NCBI GenBank assembly: GCA_021413675.1
Contig: JAIOQA010000409.1
Coordinates: forward strand, 1 to 64,000
Reading direction: 5' to 3'
DNA: 64,000 bases
Source of the DNA: Deltaproteobacteria bacterium
GTDB taxonomy: Bacteria; Myxococcota_A; Polyangia; Haliangiales; Haliangiaceae
Shown: positions 1 to 8,475 of the stretch, in pieces
Numbering within the stretch: position 1 is the stretch's first letter
How the letters are laid out: the number at the start of each line of letters is the position of its first letter
Translations under genes and position numbers: made by a program
The notes under the pieces: model-generated
Told to the model about the DNA's origin: nothing
Seen by the model: the letters and a program-made list of their open reading frames with translations, nothing else
Databases searched by the model: none

Positions 1-1
1 C

Positions 2-331
2 GCCTTCGATGTCCTCGGCGATCCGGTTCGTCGTCGCATCCTGGAGCTACTCGCCGAGCGGGAGCAATCCTCGGGCGAGGTCGTCGACGTGATCTCCGGC
101 GAATTCGGCATCACCCAGTCCGCGGTGTCGCAGCAGCTCAAGGTGCTGCGCGAGAGCGGGTTTGCGACCGTCCGCCCCGAGGGCACGCGGCGGCAGTACT
201 CGGTCGACGCGCGCCCGCTCGCCGAGGTCGACGCCTGGCTCGCGCAGTTCCGCCGCTTCTGGGAGCCGCGGCTCGACGCCCTCGCCACCGAGATCGCGCG
301 CGGCAAGCGCGCGCGCCGCCGACGGACCTAG
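2..331 (+). CDS. ArsR-family transcriptional regulator (5' end outside window)
   Basis: The frame is open from the first bases of the window, so the N-terminus is missing. The visible part is a compact winged helix: an opening helix (FDVLGDPVRRRILELLAE), then the recognition helix region (ITQSAVSQQLKVLRESGF), then the wing (VRPEGTRRQYSVD). This is the classic ArsR/SmtB fold, which represses DNA as a dimer. The C-terminal tail (DAWLAQFRRFWEPRLDAL) resembles the ArsR subgroup often paired with SRPBCC/AHSA1 proteins, and no metal-binding Cys pair is visible. It ends in TAG and overlaps the convergent YcaO gene by 4 nt. It could regulate a gene upstream of the window; nothing ties it to the RiPP genes. 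Confidence 0.88.
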   Translation, partial: AFDVLGDPVRRRILELLAEREQSSGEVVDVISGEFGITQSAVSQQLKVLRESGFATVRPEGTRRQYSVDARPLAEVDAWLAQFRRFWEPRLDALATEIARGKRARRRRT

Positions 332-1467
332 ATCCAGTCGGCGAGCTTCGCGCCCGGCACGATGACCTTCATCGCGCTCACCCCCGCCTTGCCCTGACCG
401 AGGTCGGCGGCGTACGCGCACGGGATCGTCGACAGCACGCGCGCGAGATCCGCGTGGAGGCCATCGCTGGCCCGATCGGCGAGCGCGGACCACGGCGTGT
501 CGGGCGAGAGCGCGCTGAAGTACCCGAGCATCGCTTCGTGGTTGGCGCCGCGGGTGTACGCGCGCTCGGTGAGATCCTCGCGCGAACCGTGGATGAACGT
601 GAGGCGCGACTGCGCGGCCTCGGTGATCGCGCGGATCGCGGCGACCGTCGGGCTCAGGTGCGCGCCGGTCCCGAAGTTGACCATCGACGCGCCGCTGAAC
701 GCCGACGGATCGAGCAGCACGGCCATCAGCGTGTGGACGTCGCCGGCGGTCGGCACGTGGAGCAGCACGAGCTGCAGATCGGCGCGACGGATCCGCTCGA
801 CGAGGCCGCCGACCTCGTCACCGAGCCCGTCGGCCTCGTCGAGATCGATCACGCCGCAGCGCTCCAGCCGGACCTGGCCGCGCGCCGACAACCGCGCGAG
901 GCTGTCGCGCTCGATCACCTCGTAGAGCGCGTGCAGCGTGGCCTCGACCGGGTGGTTGCCGCTGGCCAGCCCGTTGTACGAGAACGCGAAGGGCTGGTCG
1001 CGGTGGTACGCCGCGACGTACGCCGGGATCCACGCCGGCTCGCCCGACACCAGCTCGACGCCCTCGACCCAGTCGAGCGCCAGGCGATCGACGCGACCCT
1101 TGATCGGTCCACCTTCGAGGCCGCGCGGCGACAGCACGGGTCGCCGCTCGGCGGTGAGCTCGGCGCGACACGCCCGCCGGAGCGGCGCCACCGGGTGCTC
1201 GGCGTGCCAGTGCTCGATCGCCTCCATCAGCGCCGACACCTGGGCATCGACCTCGGTCAGGCCCTTGCCGTTCGAGGTCTGCAGGATGCGGCCCTGCGGA
1301 CGCACCGCGACGTAGACCGGAATGCCGATGCAATCGAGCCCGGTGATGTCGGCGCAGCGCGTGATGCCGAAGCTGGCGAGGTGCGGCCGGATCCGCGCGA
1401 GGGTGGTCGCCGGCGCCACCATCCGGTGCGTGCCGCGCTGGTGGCCCTTGGGCACCGCGGCCATCAC
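328..1467 (-). CDS. YcaO-family peptide-modifying enzyme of a TfuA-type RiPP cluster
   Basis: 379-residue YcaO protein. YcaO enzymes use ATP to activate backbone amides of a precursor peptide, giving azolines, amidines or thioamides. Visible hallmarks are SALMEAIEHW (about 78-87), ALYEVIERD (about 180-188) and TEAAQSRLTFIHGSRED (about 282-298), the conserved Glu-rich ATP/Mg-binding segments of the family. No E1-like or ocin-ThiF leader-binding domain is fused, and no flavin dehydrogenase lies nearby, so azole formation is less likely than thioamidation. The start overlaps the TfuA stop as ATGA (1464-1467), and GGAGG lies 9 nt upstream, indicating translational coupling. YcaO+TfuA pairs are known from trifolitoxin and thiovarsolin clusters and from methanogen McrA thioglycylation. 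The chemistry proposed here is inference; the family is clear. Confidence 0.93.
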   Translation of the reverse strand: MMAAVPKGHQRGTHRMVAPATTLARIRPHLASFGITRCADITGLDCIGIPVYVAVRPQGRILQTSNGKGLTEVDAQVSALMEAIEHWHAEHPVAPLRRACRAELTAERRPVLSPRGLEGGPIKGRVDRLALDWVEGVELVSGEPAWIPAYVAAYHRDQPFAFSYNGLASGNHPVEATLHALYEVIERDSLARLSARGQVRLERCGVIDLDEADGLGDEVGGLVERIRRADLQLVLLHVPTAGDVHTLMAVLLDPSAFSGASMVNFGTGAHLSPTVAAIRAITEAAQSRLTFIHGSREDLTERAYTRGANHEAMLGYFSALSPDTPWSALADRASDGLHADLARVLSTIPCAYAADLGQGKAGVSAMKVIVPGAKLADWI

Positions 1468-2618
1468 GCCCGGCCTCCGATCGCGAACAGCGCCGCGAGG
1501 GGCATCGTCAATTGTGCCTCGTGGATCGCGGCGAGCTCCAGGTCGATCCAGCTACCGAGCGGCTCGGCCGCCTCGAGCGACACTTTCGACGCGCGCAGCC
1601 AGGCGGCGTGCGCGTGGTGGGCGAGCAACTCGGCGTGCTCCCGCCTGGTCAGCCCGCGCGCGCGACACCACGCCCCGACATCGCGGACCTGCCGCTCGCG
1701 CCGCCAGCGCGCGGCGTACGCGTCGACCACCGGCGCAGGACACACGATGCCACGCCGCCGCGCCTGCTCGGTGAGCCGCCAGCGCGCCTCTACCCGCGCG
1801 AGCATCGCGGACCATCGCGGCCGGGCCTTGCGCAGCCCGCGCTTGAGATCGGTCCAGGCCAGCGTGCGGCGCCCGTGAACCAGCCGCCGGTACGACAGCG
1901 CCACGTGGCGAAACTCCAGGTTCCAGGGATCGACGCGCTCGCCGGGCAAGCCAGCGTCGCCGACGGGCGTGGCCGCGCAGTAGGCGAGCACCGCGCGCGC
2001 ATCGGCGGCCTTGGCGTCGACCGCGTGGTCACCGATCCAGGTGCGCAGCGCGTCGCGGCGCGCCGCCGGCCACGCGCGCACCAGCGAACTCTCGAGCATC
2101 CGGCGATACGAGCGCTCCGGGTAGTGCGTCCGTTTCAACTCCGTGACCAGCGCGAGCTCTTCGTCGGACGTCACCAGCCTCGCCTCACGGGCGCGCGCCA
2201 GCGTCATGCGGAGATTGACCAGCGGCACCGACAGCGCGCGATACCCCAGGTCCGCGATGCTGTGGTGGAGCGCGACCTCGTCGTCGCCATCGAGAACGCC
2301 ATCGCGATACTGGGCAAACACCGCGCCCATCCCGATCATGCCGAACGCGTGCAACTCCGCCGCACGCAGCGCCCCCATGCTGCTGGCCCCGAGCACCTCG
2401 ATCCCTTCGTCCATCGCCGTCAGGATCTCCCGCTGCCAGACCGAGGGTCCGCTGTGGAAGATCCCGTCGATGATCACGATGCGTCGGGCGCCCGAGGTCA
2501 GCAGCGCGTACACGTCACCCTTCTGCACCGGCGGGCGGTAGGTCGCGCGCAGGATCACCTGCGCGTCCTGGAGGGGAAGCGACGGTCCCAGGAAGACCAC
2601 CGTGTGTCCCGCCGGCAT
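1464..2618 (-). CDS. TfuA-like protein, partner of YcaO
   Basis: About 384 residues. The N-terminal 120 residues are the TfuA core (TVVFLGPSLP, then ARRIVIIDGIFHSGPSVW, EVLGASSMGALRAAEL and GMIGMGAVF). In characterised systems TfuA works with YcaO in thioamide installation, probably in sulfur delivery. The remaining 260 or so residues are helical and Arg-rich and are not recognised; simple TfuA proteins are much shorter. Adjacent ATGs lie at 2621 and 2618; GAGG stands 5 nt before the second, so 2618 was chosen. An upstream ATG at 2651 would overlap the precursor gene. Only a few nucleotides separate it from the precursor stop (2626), and it overlaps yecaO by ATGA, so the three genes form one transcript. 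Confidence 0.88.
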   Translation of the reverse strand: MPAGHTVVFLGPSLPLQDAQVILRATYRPPVQKGDVYALLTSGARRIVIIDGIFHSGPSVWQREILTAMDEGIEVLGASSMGALRAAELHAFGMIGMGAVFAQYRDGVLDGDDEVALHHSIADLGYRALSVPLVNLRMTLARAREARLVTSDEELALVTELKRTHYPERSYRRMLESSLVRAWPAARRDALRTWIGDHAVDAKAADARAVLAYCAATPVGDAGLPGERVDPWNLEFRHVALSYRRLVHGRRTLAWTDLKRGLRKARPRWSAMLARVEARWRLTEQARRRGIVCPAPVVDAYAARWRRERQVRDVGAWCRARGLTRREHAELLAHHAHAAWLRASKVSLEAAEPLGSWIDLELAAIHEAQLTMPLAALFAIGGRA

Positions 2619-2625
2619 CATCGCC

Positions 2626-2787
2626 TCAGCAGTCGGTGCAGGCGGTGGCACAGGCCGAGTGACGCGTGAGCGGGATCATCCCGCCGGCGACGTCCTTCAG
2701 CATGTTGCTGGTGAGGCGCTTCACAGCCTCGGTCTTGAGCGTGAGAGCGGCGGGCTTGGCGTTGCGGTTGTTCTGCTTCTTGGTCAT
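2626..2787 (-). CDS. RiPP precursor peptide (53 aa) with GG leader and Cys-rich core
   Basis: The peptide starts MTKKQNNRN and has a leader with the spacing LTLKTEAVKRL...DVAGG, followed by the 17-residue core MIPLTRHSACATACTDC. The leader is of the 'L-x-L-K-x-E-x-x-x-x-L ... V-x-GG' kind seen on class I lanthipeptide-like precursors of Bacteroidota and Myxococcota, with a double-Gly cleavage site at residues 35-36. The core has three Cys and several Thr/Ser. GGAGAG lies about 5 nt before the ATG at 2787; an in-frame ATG at 2874 has no such site. The gene is directly upstream of TfuA and YcaO. No LanB, LanC, LanM or C39 peptidase is in the window, so YcaO/TfuA modification is the parsimonious reading. 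Maturation and export genes are missing or elsewhere. Confidence 0.82.
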   Translation of the reverse strand: MTKKQNNRNAKPAALTLKTEAVKRLTSNMLKDVAGGMIPLTRHSACATACTDC

Positions 2788-3048
2788 GGGACTCTCCGTG
2801 GCATCCGCGATTCCCGGGACGGCGCGCGGCTCGACGAACCTCCAGCCAGCACCCGCCCCTTCGATCGCGACCACGGCAATCTAGCGATCGCGAGCGTGAG
2901 AAGCGCAGAACGAGAGTGGCAAAGAGCGAATCATCGGGATTCCGCCGAGACACCACCAGATCGCGCCAACACAAGAAGAGCGGTCAATCTGCGTGGCCGA
3001 ATTGACCAGACTGGCAGTCGCGAATCACCGCAGTCCAGACTCCCCGTC

Positions 3049-4023
3049 TCACGCCTTCGCCTTCGCCTCCGCGACGTGACACGCCGCCGCGCGCCGGTCG
3101 CCCAGCGTGACCAGCCTCGGCTCCTCGGTCTTGCACCGCTCGATCACCTGATCGCAGCGCGGGTGAAAGCGACACCCGGGCGGCGGGCTGCGCAGGCTCG
3201 GCGGCGCGCCGGGGATGCTCTTGAGCTCCTCCTCGGTGCCGTGCACCGACGGGAACGCGCGCAGGAGCCCCTGCGTGTACGGGTGCAGCGGCCGCGCGCG
3301 CAGCTCGGCGGACGGCGCGATCTCGACCATGCGGCCGGCGTAGAAGATCGCGACCCGATCGCAGATCTGCATCATGCGCGTGAGGTCGTGGGTGATGAAC
3401 ACGACCGAGAACCCGAACTGCCGGCGGAGCTCGAGGATCTTGCGCAGGATCTCGCCCTCCACGATCACGTCGAGCGCGGTCGTGGGCTCGTCCATCACGA
3501 TGAGCGCGGGCTCGAGCGCGAGCGCGATCGCGATGCCGACGCGCTGGCGCATGCCGCCCGACAGCTGATGTGGATAGCTGTCGAGGCGATCGGCGCTGAT
3601 GCCGACCAGCGTGAGCAACTCGGCGGCGCGCCCGGGCTTGCGCGCGACCGGGACCGAGCGGTGCGCGGCCAGCGTGTCCTCGATCTGCTCGCGGGTCGTG
3701 AGGACCGGGTTGAGCGCGTCCATCGCGCTCTGGAACACCATCGAGACCCGGCGCCAGCGCACCGCGCGCAGCTCGGCCTCGGACATCGCGAACAGGTCCT
3801 TGCCCTCGAAGATCGCCTGGCCGCCGGTGATGACGGCCGGGGCCGGCAGGATGCGCAGCGCGGCCTGCGCGATCGTCGACTTGCCGCTGCCCGACTCGCC
3901 GGCGATGCCGAGCACCTCGCCGCGCGCGACATCGAACGACACCCGGTCGACCGCGCGCACCGGGCCATCGCCGGTGATGTAGTCGACGCACAGCTCACGG
4001 ATCGACAGGAGCGCGTCACTCAC
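3049..4023 (-). CDS. ABC transporter ATP-binding protein, Opp/Dpp type
   Basis: 324-residue ATPase of the oligopeptide/dipeptide importer family, which also serves oligosaccharides in several bacteria. Walker A GESGSGKST is at 42-50, the signature LSGGMRQR begins at 154, Walker B ALIVMDEP is near 173-180, and the switch His is in FITHD. The C-terminus has the Opp/Dpp extension with a Cys cluster (CRFHPRC...C) that often binds Fe-S or metal in these ATPases. The gene overlaps the upstream permease gene by 8 nt and is the last gene of the operon. Only one ATPase is present, although Opp systems normally have two (OppD and OppF). It may work as a homodimer or borrow a partner. Context suggests beta-glucan oligosaccharides as substrate (inference). 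Confidence 0.93.
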   Translation of the reverse strand: MSDALLSIRELCVDYITGDGPVRAVDRVSFDVARGEVLGIAGESGSGKSTIAQAALRILPAPAVITGGQAIFEGKDLFAMSEAELRAVRWRRVSMVFQSAMDALNPVLTTREQIEDTLAAHRSVPVARKPGRAAELLTLVGISADRLDSYPHQLSGGMRQRVGIAIALALEPALIVMDEPTTALDVIVEGEILRKILELRRQFGFSVVFITHDLTRMMQICDRVAIFYAGRMVEIAPSAELRARPLHPYTQGLLRAFPSVHGTEEELKSIPGAPPSLRSPPPGCRFHPRCDQVIERCKTEEPRLVTLGDRRAAACHVAEAKAKA

Positions 4024-4993
4024 GAGGAATCACCACCGGGGTCGAGCGGGTCATGCGAAATCCAGCGCTCAGCAGGAATCCCCGCCACGCGCGCTCCTGC
4101 TGGAGCCGGGGATTGGTGACCTCGTCGAACCCGGAGTTGAGGATCACCAGGGCAAACCCGACCAGCGCGACGCACAGGCCGGTGGGCACGAACGTCCACC
4201 ACGAGCTGGTGAGCAGCGCCGAGTCGTTGGTCGCCCAGTACAGGTTGGTGCCCCAGGTCACCGCCGAGACATCGCCGAGCCCGAGGAACTCGAGGCCGAC
4301 CTGCGCGCCCAGCGCGTAGACCGTGCTGCCGATGACCTGCGCGACCAGCAGCGAGGTCATGTTGGGCAACAGCTCGCGCGTGATGATCCGGATATGGCTC
4401 TCACCGCTGACCACCGCGGCCGCGATGAAGTCGCGCTGTCGCAACATCAATGTCTGGGATCGCAAGACGCGCGCGTTCCACGCCCAGCCAGTGACCACCA
4501 GCACCGCGGCGACGGTGAACGGTCCCGCGGGCAGGTACGCCGCGATGACGATCGCGAGCGGCAGGCCGGGCAGCACGAGGAAGACGTTGATGCCCAGCGA
4601 CAGGCCGCTGTCGACGAGCCCGCCGAAGTAGCCCGCGGTCACGCCGACCAGCGCGCCGATCGCGACGACGATCAGCCCGACGCCGAAGCCGATGAGCAAG
4701 GACACGCGCGTGCCGACCACGGTCTGCGCCAGGACATCCTGGCCCTGCCCGGTCGTGCCGAGCCAGTGCGCCCACGACGGCGGCTGCAGCGGCACGTCGA
4801 CCATCGCGTCGGCGTCGCCGACGAACCACGTGCCGACCAGCCCGAGCAGGACGAAGAACCCGAGCAGCACGAAGCCGGTCGAGGCCTTGCGATCGCGGCG
4901 GATCGCCTCGATCCACACGCCGATGCCGGTGGGCCGCGGCTTCGGCGGCTTCGGCGCCTTCGCGGGCTTCGCGGTCACCTTGGCGGCGCTCAC
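4016..4993 (-). CDS. ABC transporter permease, OppC/DppC type
   Basis: 325-residue inner-membrane permease. A Lys/Pro-rich cytoplasmic N-terminus leads into about six hydrophobic segments (first one near FVLLGFFVLLGLVGTWFV). The EAA loop that contacts the ATPase is visible as VVSGESHIRIITRELLPNM, and the N-terminal OppC_N-like region precedes the first helix. Its start overlaps the stop of the partner permease by ATGA (4990-4993), indicating coupled synthesis. Family and topology are secure; the transported sugar or peptide is not visible from the sequence. Confidence 0.93.
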   Translation of the reverse strand: MSAAKVTAKPAKAPKPPKPRPTGIGVWIEAIRRDRKASTGFVLLGFFVLLGLVGTWFVGDADAMVDVPLQPPSWAHWLGTTGQGQDVLAQTVVGTRVSLLIGFGVGLIVVAIGALVGVTAGYFGGLVDSGLSLGINVFLVLPGLPLAIVIAAYLPAGPFTVAAVLVVTGWAWNARVLRSQTLMLRQRDFIAAAVVSGESHIRIITRELLPNMTSLLVAQVIGSTVYALGAQVGLEFLGLGDVSAVTWGTNLYWATNDSALLTSSWWTFVPTGLCVALVGFALVILNSGFDEVTNPRLQQERAWRGFLLSAGFRMTRSTPVVIPRE

Positions 4994-5973
4994 GACGACG
5001 TCTCCCGGGTCCGCGGGTCGAGCCAGACATAGACCAGGTCGACGAGGAAGTTGGCGCCGAGCACCGCGAGCGTGAACACCAGGAAGATGCCCTGCATCAG
5101 CGGGTAGTCCTGGTTGCGCACCGCCTCGACCAGCAGATAACCCTGACCGGGATACGAGAACACGATCTCGGTCAGGAGCGAGCCGCCGAGCGCGAAGCCG
5201 ATCGCCATGCCGAACGCGGTGACACTCGGCAACAAGGCGTTGCGCGCCGCGTACCGGAACACCACGCGCGACGGACTCAGGCCCTTCGCCCGCGCCAGCG
5301 CGACGTAGTCCGAGCCCAGCACCGAGATCATCGCGTTGCGCATGCCGAGCATCCAGCCGCCGAGCGTGGCGATGACGATCGAGCCGATCGGCAGGATCGC
5401 GTGGCGGATGACATCGACGATGAACTCCCAGGTGAACCCAGGCGTGAGGTCATCGTCGTAGGCGTGGCCGAGCGGCACCACGCCCCACTGGAACCCGAGC
5501 ACGTAGAGCCCGAGCGTCGCCAGCCAGAAGTACGGGAATGCCCCGAGGAAGGCGAAGAACGCCGGTAATATCGCGTCTCCCCAGCCGCCGCGCCACCACG
5601 CGACGGCGATGCCGATGAACGTGCCGATCGCAAAACTGAGGATCACCGCGGTACCCGCGAGGAACAGCGTCCACAACAAGCCTGTGCCGATCACGCTCGA
5701 GACCGGCGCCGGGAAGTACGTGATCGACACGCCCAGATCGCCCTCGAACACGTGGCCGATGTACGTGACGTACTGCTTGACCATCGGCTCGTCGGTGAGC
5801 CCGAAGGCCTCGCGCTGCGCGACGATCGCCTCGGGGCTCATCCGGCCCTTGAAGCGCGCGAACAGCGCAGTCGACGGATCGCCGGGCATGAGCCGCGGCA
5901 GGAAGAAGTTGATCGTCAGCGCGGCCCACGCGGCGATGAGATAGAACCCGAGGCGTCGAAGGATGTAGCGCAT
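4990..5973 (-). CDS. ABC transporter permease, OppB/DppB type
   Basis: 327-residue permease beginning MRYILRRLGFYLIAAWAAL, the usual OppB/DppB opening helix. It is followed by the periplasmic segment with LMPGDPS and five more membrane segments. The EAA loop reads YVALARAKGLSPSRVVFRYAARNALLPS. The start at 5973 was chosen because it gives the canonical N-terminus and leaves 2 nt after the stop of the binding-protein gene; the frame stays open upstream but that extension is not protein-like. It acts in the inner membrane with the OppC-type partner and the ATPase downstream. Confidence 0.94.
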   Translation of the reverse strand: MRYILRRLGFYLIAAWAALTINFFLPRLMPGDPSTALFARFKGRMSPEAIVAQREAFGLTDEPMVKQYVTYIGHVFEGDLGVSITYFPAPVSSVIGTGLLWTLFLAGTAVILSFAIGTFIGIAVAWWRGGWGDAILPAFFAFLGAFPYFWLATLGLYVLGFQWGVVPLGHAYDDDLTPGFTWEFIVDVIRHAILPIGSIVIATLGGWMLGMRNAMISVLGSDYVALARAKGLSPSRVVFRYAARNALLPSVTAFGMAIGFALGGSLLTEIVFSYPGQGYLLVEAVRNQDYPLMQGIFLVFTLAVLGANFLVDLVYVWLDPRTRETSS

Positions 5974-5975
5974 GT

Positions 5976-7640
5976 CTATCGAGGCTCGACGGTGGTGAGG
6001 ACCAGGAGCGTCTCGGCGCGATCGAACTTGTTGGGCGACGGATCGGCGTAGGGCTTGTCCGCCGACGGGAACCCGGCGAATCGCCCGGTGTTGAACTCGC
6101 CCCACGACGGGTTCGGATAGAGCGGGATCGCCGGCGCCTCGGCCGCGAACGTGCGCTGCAGCGCCGCCGACAGCGCGTGCTGCTTGGCCGGATCGGCCTC
6201 GGTCTCGAACGCCTTGAGCAGGCGATCGGCCTCGGGGCTGCCGTAGCGATGCCAGTTCGACATGCTCACGGTGCCCTCGGGCTTGACCGTGTCACTGGCC
6301 ATCAGCCAGCGATAGAAGGTGTACGGCGTCGGGCCCTCGAACGACCAGCCGAGGCTGAGATCGAACCGGCCCTCCTGCACGCGCTGCGACCACGCCGCGA
6401 AGTCGTAGGTCTTGACCGAGGCGTCGATGCCGAGCTCGCGCAGGCCGCGCGCGATCACCTGCGCCGCGCGGACCCAGTCCGACCAGCCCGACACCGCCAT
6501 GATCTCGTAGGTCCACGGCTTGCCGTCGGGCAAGCGCCGCACCCCATCGACCACCTTGAAGCCGGCCTGGTCGAGGAGCGCGCTCGCCTTCGCGACGTCG
6601 TGGTGCGTCCACTCGGCCCCCGCCGCCTCGGGATCGCGCCAGGTCGCGTAGGCATCGGACAGCCCGGTCGCGTCCGCCGGGCGCGAGTAGCGGTAGAGCG
6701 CGACCGCGTTCACCAGATCGCGATCGATCGCCATGCTCAGCGCCTTGCGCACCCGGACATCGTCGAAGGGTGCGCGCCGGGTGTTCGCGTACAGGAAGAT
6801 GGTCGTGCCGGTGAGCGGGAACCAGTAGCGATGATTCTCGGGGTCCTTGCCCACGAACACTCGATCGATCGCCGGCACGAAGTTGCCGGCCCAGTCGACC
6901 TCGTCGAACACCAGCGCGAGGTTCGCGCGATCGTTGCTGGGAAACGCCGGGAAGCGCAGCGCATCGATCTTGGGCAGGCCAGGCTGCCAGTAGTGGGGAT
7001 TCCGGCCGATCTCGTAGATCTGGTTACGGAACACCCGCACATCGGTGAACGGCCCGGTCGCGACCGGGTTCTCGTTGGCGAACGCCAGCGGATCGGCGAT
7101 GTCCTTCCAGACGTGCGCGGGGACGATCAGCTGCGCGACGACGTCCTCGAGGCCGGGCAGGAACACCCGGCTGAAGCGCACGTCGACGGTGACATCGTCG
7201 ACGGCGGTGACCTCCGCGAGAAAGCCCCACAGGCCGCGGCGATCGAGGCCCGGAAACTTCTTCAGCAGGTTGAACGTGAACGCGACGTCCTTCGCCGTGA
7301 ACGCGGCGCCATCGGACCACTGCACGCCGGTGCGGATCGACAGCCGCAACAGCGTGTTGCCGTCGCGCCACTCGTGGGCGGTCGCCAGCCACGGCACGAA
7401 CGCGCCGCGCACGCTCGAGAACACGTACAGCGGCTCGTAGATGCCGGCCCACGTCGGAAAGCGCGGCGCGGTCGCGCTGGTCAGCGGGTTGAAGTTGCGC
7501 TGCCACGACGACGACTGCTCGACCGAGACGGTGAGCACGCCGCGCCGCGGCGCCGGCTTGTCGCGCACGCAGCCGGCGAGGACCACGATCACGAGCACGA
7601 GCGGCGCCAGGCGCACGAAGTGATGCGCCGAGCGCCGCAT
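5976..7640 (-). CDS. Extracellular solute-binding lipoprotein, family 5
   Basis: 554-residue periplasmic binding protein anchored as a lipoprotein: a hydrophobic stretch followed by the lipobox LAGC. The body is SBP family 5 (ATAHEWRDGNTLLRLSIRTGVQWSDGAAFTAKDVAFTF; later DDVRVRKALSMAIDRD). The family carries peptides, nickel or oligosaccharides; cello- and laminari-oligosaccharide binders of this family are known in Thermotogota. Here it sits between a GH16 glucanase and its permeases, so short beta-glucan chains are the likely ligand (inference). The start at 7640 is the only one giving a signal peptide; the frame upstream is spurious. The gene follows GH16 by 2 nt. Confidence 0.93.
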   Translation of the reverse strand: MRRSAHHFVRLAPLVLVIVVLAGCVRDKPAPRRGVLTVSVEQSSSWQRNFNPLTSATAPRFPTWAGIYEPLYVFSSVRGAFVPWLATAHEWRDGNTLLRLSIRTGVQWSDGAAFTAKDVAFTFNLLKKFPGLDRRGLWGFLAEVTAVDDVTVDVRFSRVFLPGLEDVVAQLIVPAHVWKDIADPLAFANENPVATGPFTDVRVFRNQIYEIGRNPHYWQPGLPKIDALRFPAFPSNDRANLALVFDEVDWAGNFVPAIDRVFVGKDPENHRYWFPLTGTTIFLYANTRRAPFDDVRVRKALSMAIDRDLVNAVALYRYSRPADATGLSDAYATWRDPEAAGAEWTHHDVAKASALLDQAGFKVVDGVRRLPDGKPWTYEIMAVSGWSDWVRAAQVIARGLRELGIDASVKTYDFAAWSQRVQEGRFDLSLGWSFEGPTPYTFYRWLMASDTVKPEGTVSMSNWHRYGSPEADRLLKAFETEADPAKQHALSAALQRTFAAEAPAIPLYPNPSWGEFNTGRFAGFPSADKPYADPSPNKFDRAETLLVLTTVEPR

Positions 7641-7642
7641 GG

Positions 7643-8461
7643 TCACGACCCGGCCTCGTACACCCGGACGTAGTCGACCTCCATGGCCTGCGGGAACTCC
7701 GTGGTCGCGTCGGGCAGGCCGACGAAGTTGCCGCCCACCGCGACATTCAGGATGATGAAGAACGGGTGATCGAACACCCACGGTGCGCCCGCCGGCAGCT
7801 CGGCCGGGGTCTGCACCGAGTAGGTCACGCCGTCGAGCTCCCAGGCGATGTAGTCCGTGTCCCACTCGATGGCGTAGACGTGGAAGTCGGTGCTGAGATC
7901 GCCCGTCGGCAGCGTGTAGCTCGCGCTGATGCCATTTCCGCCCGAATAACCCGGTCCGTGCAGCGTGCCAATCGTGGTGTTCGGCAGCTGGCCGCGTGCC
8001 TCCATGATGTCGATCTCGCCGCACCCGGGCCACGGGGTCTGATCGATGTCGGCGCCGAGCAACCAGAACGCCGGCCACATGCCCTGGCCCTTCGGCAGCC
8101 GCAGGCGCGCCTCGACGCGGCCGTGGGTGAAGGCGTACTTGCCCTTGGTCAGGAGCCGCGCGGAGGTGTAGGCGCTACCCATGTAGTCCTCCTTGCGCGC
8201 GGTGATCACGAGATGGCCGCTGCCGTCGAGGGCGGCGTTCTCGGCGCGGTAGTACTCCTGCTCGCCGTTGCCCCAGCCACCGGCGCCCGTGCCGAGGTCG
8301 AAGCCCCAGCGGGTCGCGTCGGGCGCGGCGTTCGACGCCCCGTCGAACTCGTCCTGCCAGACCAGGTTCCACGAGCTCCCGGAACAGCGGCCGAAGCCGG
8401 CCAGCAGGATCGACATCGGGAGCAGCATCGCGGCGCCCAGCAAGGTCCGGCGTCTCGTCAT
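7643..8461 (-). CDS. Secreted GH16 beta-glucanase (laminarinase-like)
   Basis: 272 residues. A Tat/Sec-like N-terminus (MTRRRTLLGAAMLLPMSILLAG) precedes a single GH16 domain. The catalytic signature is GEIDIMEARG, with nucleophile and acid/base Glu five residues apart. Substrate-cleft residues are typical of endo-beta-1,3-glucanases (WPAFWLLG, GTLHGPGYSG, HVYAIEWD, HPFFIILNVAVGGN). It would cut laminarin-type beta-1,3-glucans at the cell surface or outside. It lacks its own carbohydrate-binding module; the separate giant lipoprotein upstream in the operon carries repeats usually fused to such enzymes. The gene starts 14 nt after the ROK regulator stop. Confidence 0.95.
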   Translation of the reverse strand: MTRRRTLLGAAMLLPMSILLAGFGRCSGSSWNLVWQDEFDGASNAAPDATRWGFDLGTGAGGWGNGEQEYYRAENAALDGSGHLVITARKEDYMGSAYTSARLLTKGKYAFTHGRVEARLRLPKGQGMWPAFWLLGADIDQTPWPGCGEIDIMEARGQLPNTTIGTLHGPGYSGGNGISASYTLPTGDLSTDFHVYAIEWDTDYIAWELDGVTYSVQTPAELPAGAPWVFDHPFFIILNVAVGGNFVGLPDATTEFPQAMEVDYVRVYEAGS

Positions 8462-8475
8462 CTGAGGTTGGTCTC

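Noticed and set aside
328-2787. Classical thiazole/oxazole (TOMM) cluster
   Set aside because: No cyclodehydratase partner (E1-like/ocin-ThiF) and no FMN dehydrogenase gene lie nearby; TfuA points to thioamide-type chemistry instead.
2626-4023. The ABC transporter as exporter of the RiPP
   Set aside because: It is an Opp/Dpp importer with its own binding protein and belongs to the glucan operon; it has no peptidase C39 or exporter fold.
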